Positions 5,575 to 7,644 of a stretch of 7,644 nucleotides of DNA are shown here, one piece after another. Numbering within the stretch: the stretch's first letter is position 1; the number at the start of each line of letters is the position of its first letter. The translations under genes were made by a program, and so were the position numbers. Source of the DNA: Candidatus Anaerobutyricum stercoripullorum (GTDB lineage Bacteria; Bacillota; Clostridia; Lachnospirales; Lachnospiraceae); NCBI GenBank assembly GCA_019114885.1, contig DXEQ01000297.1:1-7644 (forward strand), given 5' to 3'. Below the pieces are notes generated by a model that did not search any database, was not told where the DNA came from, and saw nothing but the letters and a program-made list of their open reading frames with translations.

Positions 5575-7548
5575 TCAGAATAACTGCCTGCTGCGAATCT
5601 TATACAATCCTCCTGCCAGGACAGCCAACAGGCTCATAAAAGACGGTACGACTGCCGCCGCGCTTTTTTCCTCTTCCGTCTCCGTCACATCACCGGAACT
5701 TTCCGTCCCTCCGGCCGCCTCAAAACCAGTCGCTGTCTGGCTGTTCGCCGCACCGCCGGTCACCAGAGAGTTCTGCAATACATTTCCTTCCACACTGCTG
5801 CCGGACGCGGAACCGCCGGTCAATGAAGAACCCGTTGGCAGTGAAGAACTTTTCGTGGAGCCGGACGATGGCAGAGTGCTGCCGGATTTTATCGAACTGG
5901 CCCCCTTTGCCGAAGAAGAACTGCTCTTTTCGGCAGAAGTATTTTTCTTCTTGCCGGAAGATTTGCTGCCGGATGCCTCTTCCTCTTTGAAAGAATTCTT
6001 ATCCGCCGACGCCACGGAAGCAGTATCCAGCTTCAGCCAGACATTCTGCGTTCCGCTTCCCTTTGAGATGGAATCCATGATCGGCACGAACACCTGCAGA
6101 GGCACCCAACCGTCTTTCTTCGCCTCCCCGATCAGAGGAAAGGTCACCTGATCCGGATAATCACTGCCGAAGTCATCTGATACCTTCTTCCCATCTTCCT
6201 TTTGCCAGGAATCAATGGTAACCGCTTTGGTTTTTCCGGTCGGCGCCCCATAGGAATCCGTACCGTAACCGGTCTCATAATATTTCAATTCTCCCAGGTA
6301 ACCAAACTGACCGCTGATCTCCAGCCCTTCAAAGTCCAACGTCAGCGAGTAAGCGCCGCCGCTGACCGTCAGTTTTATTGTATGGTTTATGGCGTCATTG
6401 GACATGGAGAGAGTCTCCTTATCGGTTTTGTACATTTTCCCTTCCACCGAATAGGTTCCATCCGCCAGATTCTGAAAATCCAGTTTTTCTGCTGCATCTG
6501 TACTGCCGGAAGCAGCCGCACTATTGCCATCAGACACGTCGCCGGAAGCCGTATTGCCACTGCCGGAACCTCTGCCTCCAGAACCAGCGTCCGTCTCCTT
6601 CTGTTCCAGATTCAGGATTGCTTTGGACAACGTCTTTACCTGCGTGTCCACCTGCGTCTGGGTGGCATCCTCGTCCGCATACACATTTTCCGCCCGCTCA
6701 ATGGCGTTTTTCAGCCGGGTAAGGGAGTCTTTCGTGTAGATACTCTCCCGTCCCGCCAGACTGGCTGCCGAGATCAGAAGGGTATGAAGCGTGCCTTTGT
6801 CCACGACTTTTTCCGTGTCGCCCGGCTTCTCCGTCCCTGTGTCGTCCTCGCCGGGTTTTTCTTCCTCCGGCAGATCTCCTTTTCTTGTAAATGTACTCCA
6901 GTCCAGCTGGAGTCTGGCGTACTGCAGACCGTTTCCCGCCACGATCGTTTCCATGACCGGCACATAAACCTGGGTCCAGATCTCCGCATCGTAAAGTTCC
7001 ACCGGCATGGTCATAAAATATGGATACAGCTCCCCCTTTACGTTGTCGTCAAGTCCGGTGTCCGGGTCATTATATTCATCATAAACGTCCTCATAGTAAG
7101 ACTCCACATCGGCGGCGACAGGTGTCTCATCCACAGGCGCTTCTGTGCCGCTGCTGCCCCCTTCCCAGTCCGGAAAGTAATAAAAATAAGCCAGATAGCC
7201 GGTAAAGCCCGCACTGCCAAGTTGGGATGTCAACGGTACAAATTCCATACGAAGGATGGCTTCTCCCTCCTCCACCCAGATTTCCATCGGTTTTACCATG
7301 GCTCCATTCCCCATGGAATTCTGATTCGCGTATGCATGGCGGAGTACGCCGTCTATGGTATACACACCATCTTCCGGCACATCGATTTCCTCCGCCTGCA
7401 CACGTCCTGCCTGCCGGATTCCCCGGATGGCAGATACATTTTCTTCCAGCGTTGCTTTCACACTTTCGCCGCCGGACAAAAAAGGAAGCAGCATGGCCGC
7501 CGTCAGCAGCATACACAAAAGGGCTGCTCCTACTTTTCTTCTTTTCAT
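5575..7548 (-). CDS. secreted two-NEAT-domain heme-capture protein, membrane-anchored
   Basis: This is the probable outermost heme collector, 657 residues. A signal peptide (KRRK start, hydrophobic 7-24) precedes NEAT domain 1 (about 56-219), an acidic Pro/Glu/Gly linker (225-249), a helical FIVAR-like module (about 253-316), a Gly/Ser linker, NEAT domain 2 (about 357-510), a long Ser/Lys/Gly stalk (about 515-625) and a terminal membrane helix (about 629-648) with a short basic tail. Both NEAT domains open with DGxYxxxG/DG-type strands, carry an SMxNxA motif (78-83 and 381-386), GYL plus an aromatic strand (117-124, 416-424), and the strand VYVPVM or VFVPIM (194-199, 486-491), ending LQLDW or LKLDT. 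The canonical YxxxY of Isd NEAT domains is missing in both. The ATG at 7548 has GGGAGG (7555-7560) six bases upstream. Domain 1 holds an acidic, Tyr-rich insertion (135-172). There is no LPxTG motif. NEAT assignment is confident; heme as ligand is inferred. Confidence 0.9.
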   Translation of the reverse strand: MKRRKVGAALLCMLLTAAMLLPFLSGGESVKATLEENVSAIRGIRQAGRVQAEEIDVPEDGVYTIDGVLRHAYANQNSMGNGAMVKPMEIWVEEGEAILRMEFVPLTSQLGSAGFTGYLAYFYYFPDWEGGSSGTEAPVDETPVAADVESYYEDVYDEYNDPDTGLDDNVKGELYPYFMTMPVELYDAEIWTQVYVPVMETIVAGNGLQYARLQLDWSTFTRKGDLPEEEKPGEDDTGTEKPGDTEKVVDKGTLHTLLISAASLAGRESIYTKDSLTRLKNAIERAENVYADEDATQTQVDTQVKTLSKAILNLEQKETDAGSGGRGSGSGNTASGDVSDGNSAAASGSTDAAEKLDFQNLADGTYSVEGKMYKTDKETLSMSNDAINHTIKLTVSGGAYSLTLDFEGLEISGQFGYLGELKYYETGYGTDSYGAPTGKTKAVTIDSWQKEDGKKVSDDFGSDYPDQVTFPLIGEAKKDGWVPLQVFVPIMDSISKGSGTQNVWLKLDTASVASADKNSFKEEEASGSKSSGKKKNTSAEKSSSSSAKGASSIKSGSTLPSSGSTKSSSLPTGSSLTGGSASGSSVEGNVLQNSLVTGGAANSQTATGFEAAGGTESSGDVTETEEEKSAAAVVPSFMSLLAVLAGGLYKIRSRQLF

Positions 7549-7576
7549 GATGTTCCTCCCTTCACAAATCTCTCAG

Positions 7577-7628
7577 AAATATTGTCGCCCCATGACGGGT
7601 CGAATCCTGTCATGGAGCCACAATATTT
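7577..7628. promoter_or_regulatory. 52-bp near-palindrome in the leader of the heme operon
   Basis: The outer arms AAATATTGT (7577-7585) and ACAATATTT (7620-7628) match perfectly over 9 bp. The inner arms CCATGAC (7590-7596) and GTCATGG (7609-7615) match over 7 bp, with GC and GG/CC pairs between and inside. The whole is symmetric about 7602/7603 with no bulge, and 20 of 26 half-site positions pair. In the operon transcript it would form a long hairpin with an AUUCGA loop, ending 16 bases before the ribosome binding site. No long U-run follows, so a classical terminator is unlikely. It could be an operator, a leader hairpin, or a dispersed palindromic repeat. No Fur-type box or clear promoter is seen in the 96 bases upstream of the first gene. 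Confidence 0.7.
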
Positions 7629-7644
7629 TCCGGGGCTGCCGACG

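Noticed and set aside
5829..5840. LPTG within the NEAT protein stalk (residues 570-573), suggesting a sortase signal.
   Set aside because: It is LPTG rather than LPxTG, lies about 55 residues before the membrane helix, and is not followed directly by a hydrophobic segment and basic tail.
5471..6151. A 226-codon plus-strand frame opposite the NEAT gene.
   Set aside because: It is antisense to the Ser/Gly-rich stalk and domain 2 of the NEAT gene; the long openness follows from the repetitive codons, and the product has no recognisable features.
7591..7620. The plus-strand run GGGTCGAATCC flanked by pairing bases resembles a tRNA T-arm.
   Set aside because: The loop and stem lengths do not fit a T-arm, no D-arm or anticodon arm is seen nearby, and the bases are fully explained by the larger symmetric palindrome.

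Overview
The window holds one compact locus, entirely on the minus strand, for capturing heme at the cell surface and importing it. It most likely comes from a gut-type Lachnospiraceae or another clostridial Firmicute. That placement is an inference from moderately GC-rich DNA with AGGAGG-type ribosome binding sites, a NEAT-domain protein, a Shp-domain protein and a FecCD/IsdE-type importer. Species cannot be assigned from the sequence.

In transcription order (right to left): an untranslated leader with a 52-bp near-palindrome (7577-7628); a secreted, membrane-anchored protein with two NEAT domains and a FIVAR-like helical module between them (5575-7548); a Shp-domain heme protein with a Ser/Gly-rich stalk, one membrane helix and an acidic cytoplasmic tail (4209-5471); an IsdE-like heme-binding lipoprotein (3083-4219); a FecCD-family permease (2091-3086); its ATPase (1223-2101); a DUF454/YbaN-family small membrane protein (821-1210); and the first 253 residues of a type-I ABC exporter-fold half-transporter, cut by the window edge (1-759).

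The genes look like a single operon. Shp/lipoprotein overlap by 11 bp, lipoprotein/permease by 4 bp (ATGA), and permease/ATPase by 11 bp; the ATPase and DUF454 genes are 12 bp apart. The 103 bp between the NEAT and Shp genes (5472-5574) shows no gene, clear promoter or terminator. No intrinsic terminator, tRNA, CRISPR array, insertion sequence or heme-degrading enzyme is visible.

The gene order resembles the streptococcal shr-shp-htsABC (siaABC) operon as I recall it. The probable path is: NEAT protein collects heme, Shp takes it over, the lipoprotein receives it at the membrane, and permease plus ATPase import it. Known axial ligands in the families can be matched by spacing: Met68/Met155 in the Shp domain (87 apart, as Met66/Met153 in S. 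pyogenes Shp) and Met136/His286 in the lipoprotein (150 apart, against 151 for Met78/His229 of S. aureus IsdE). The two NEAT domains, by contrast, lack the usual YxxxY heme signature, which is one of the main points of interest together with the leader palindrome and the unusual tails on several proteins.
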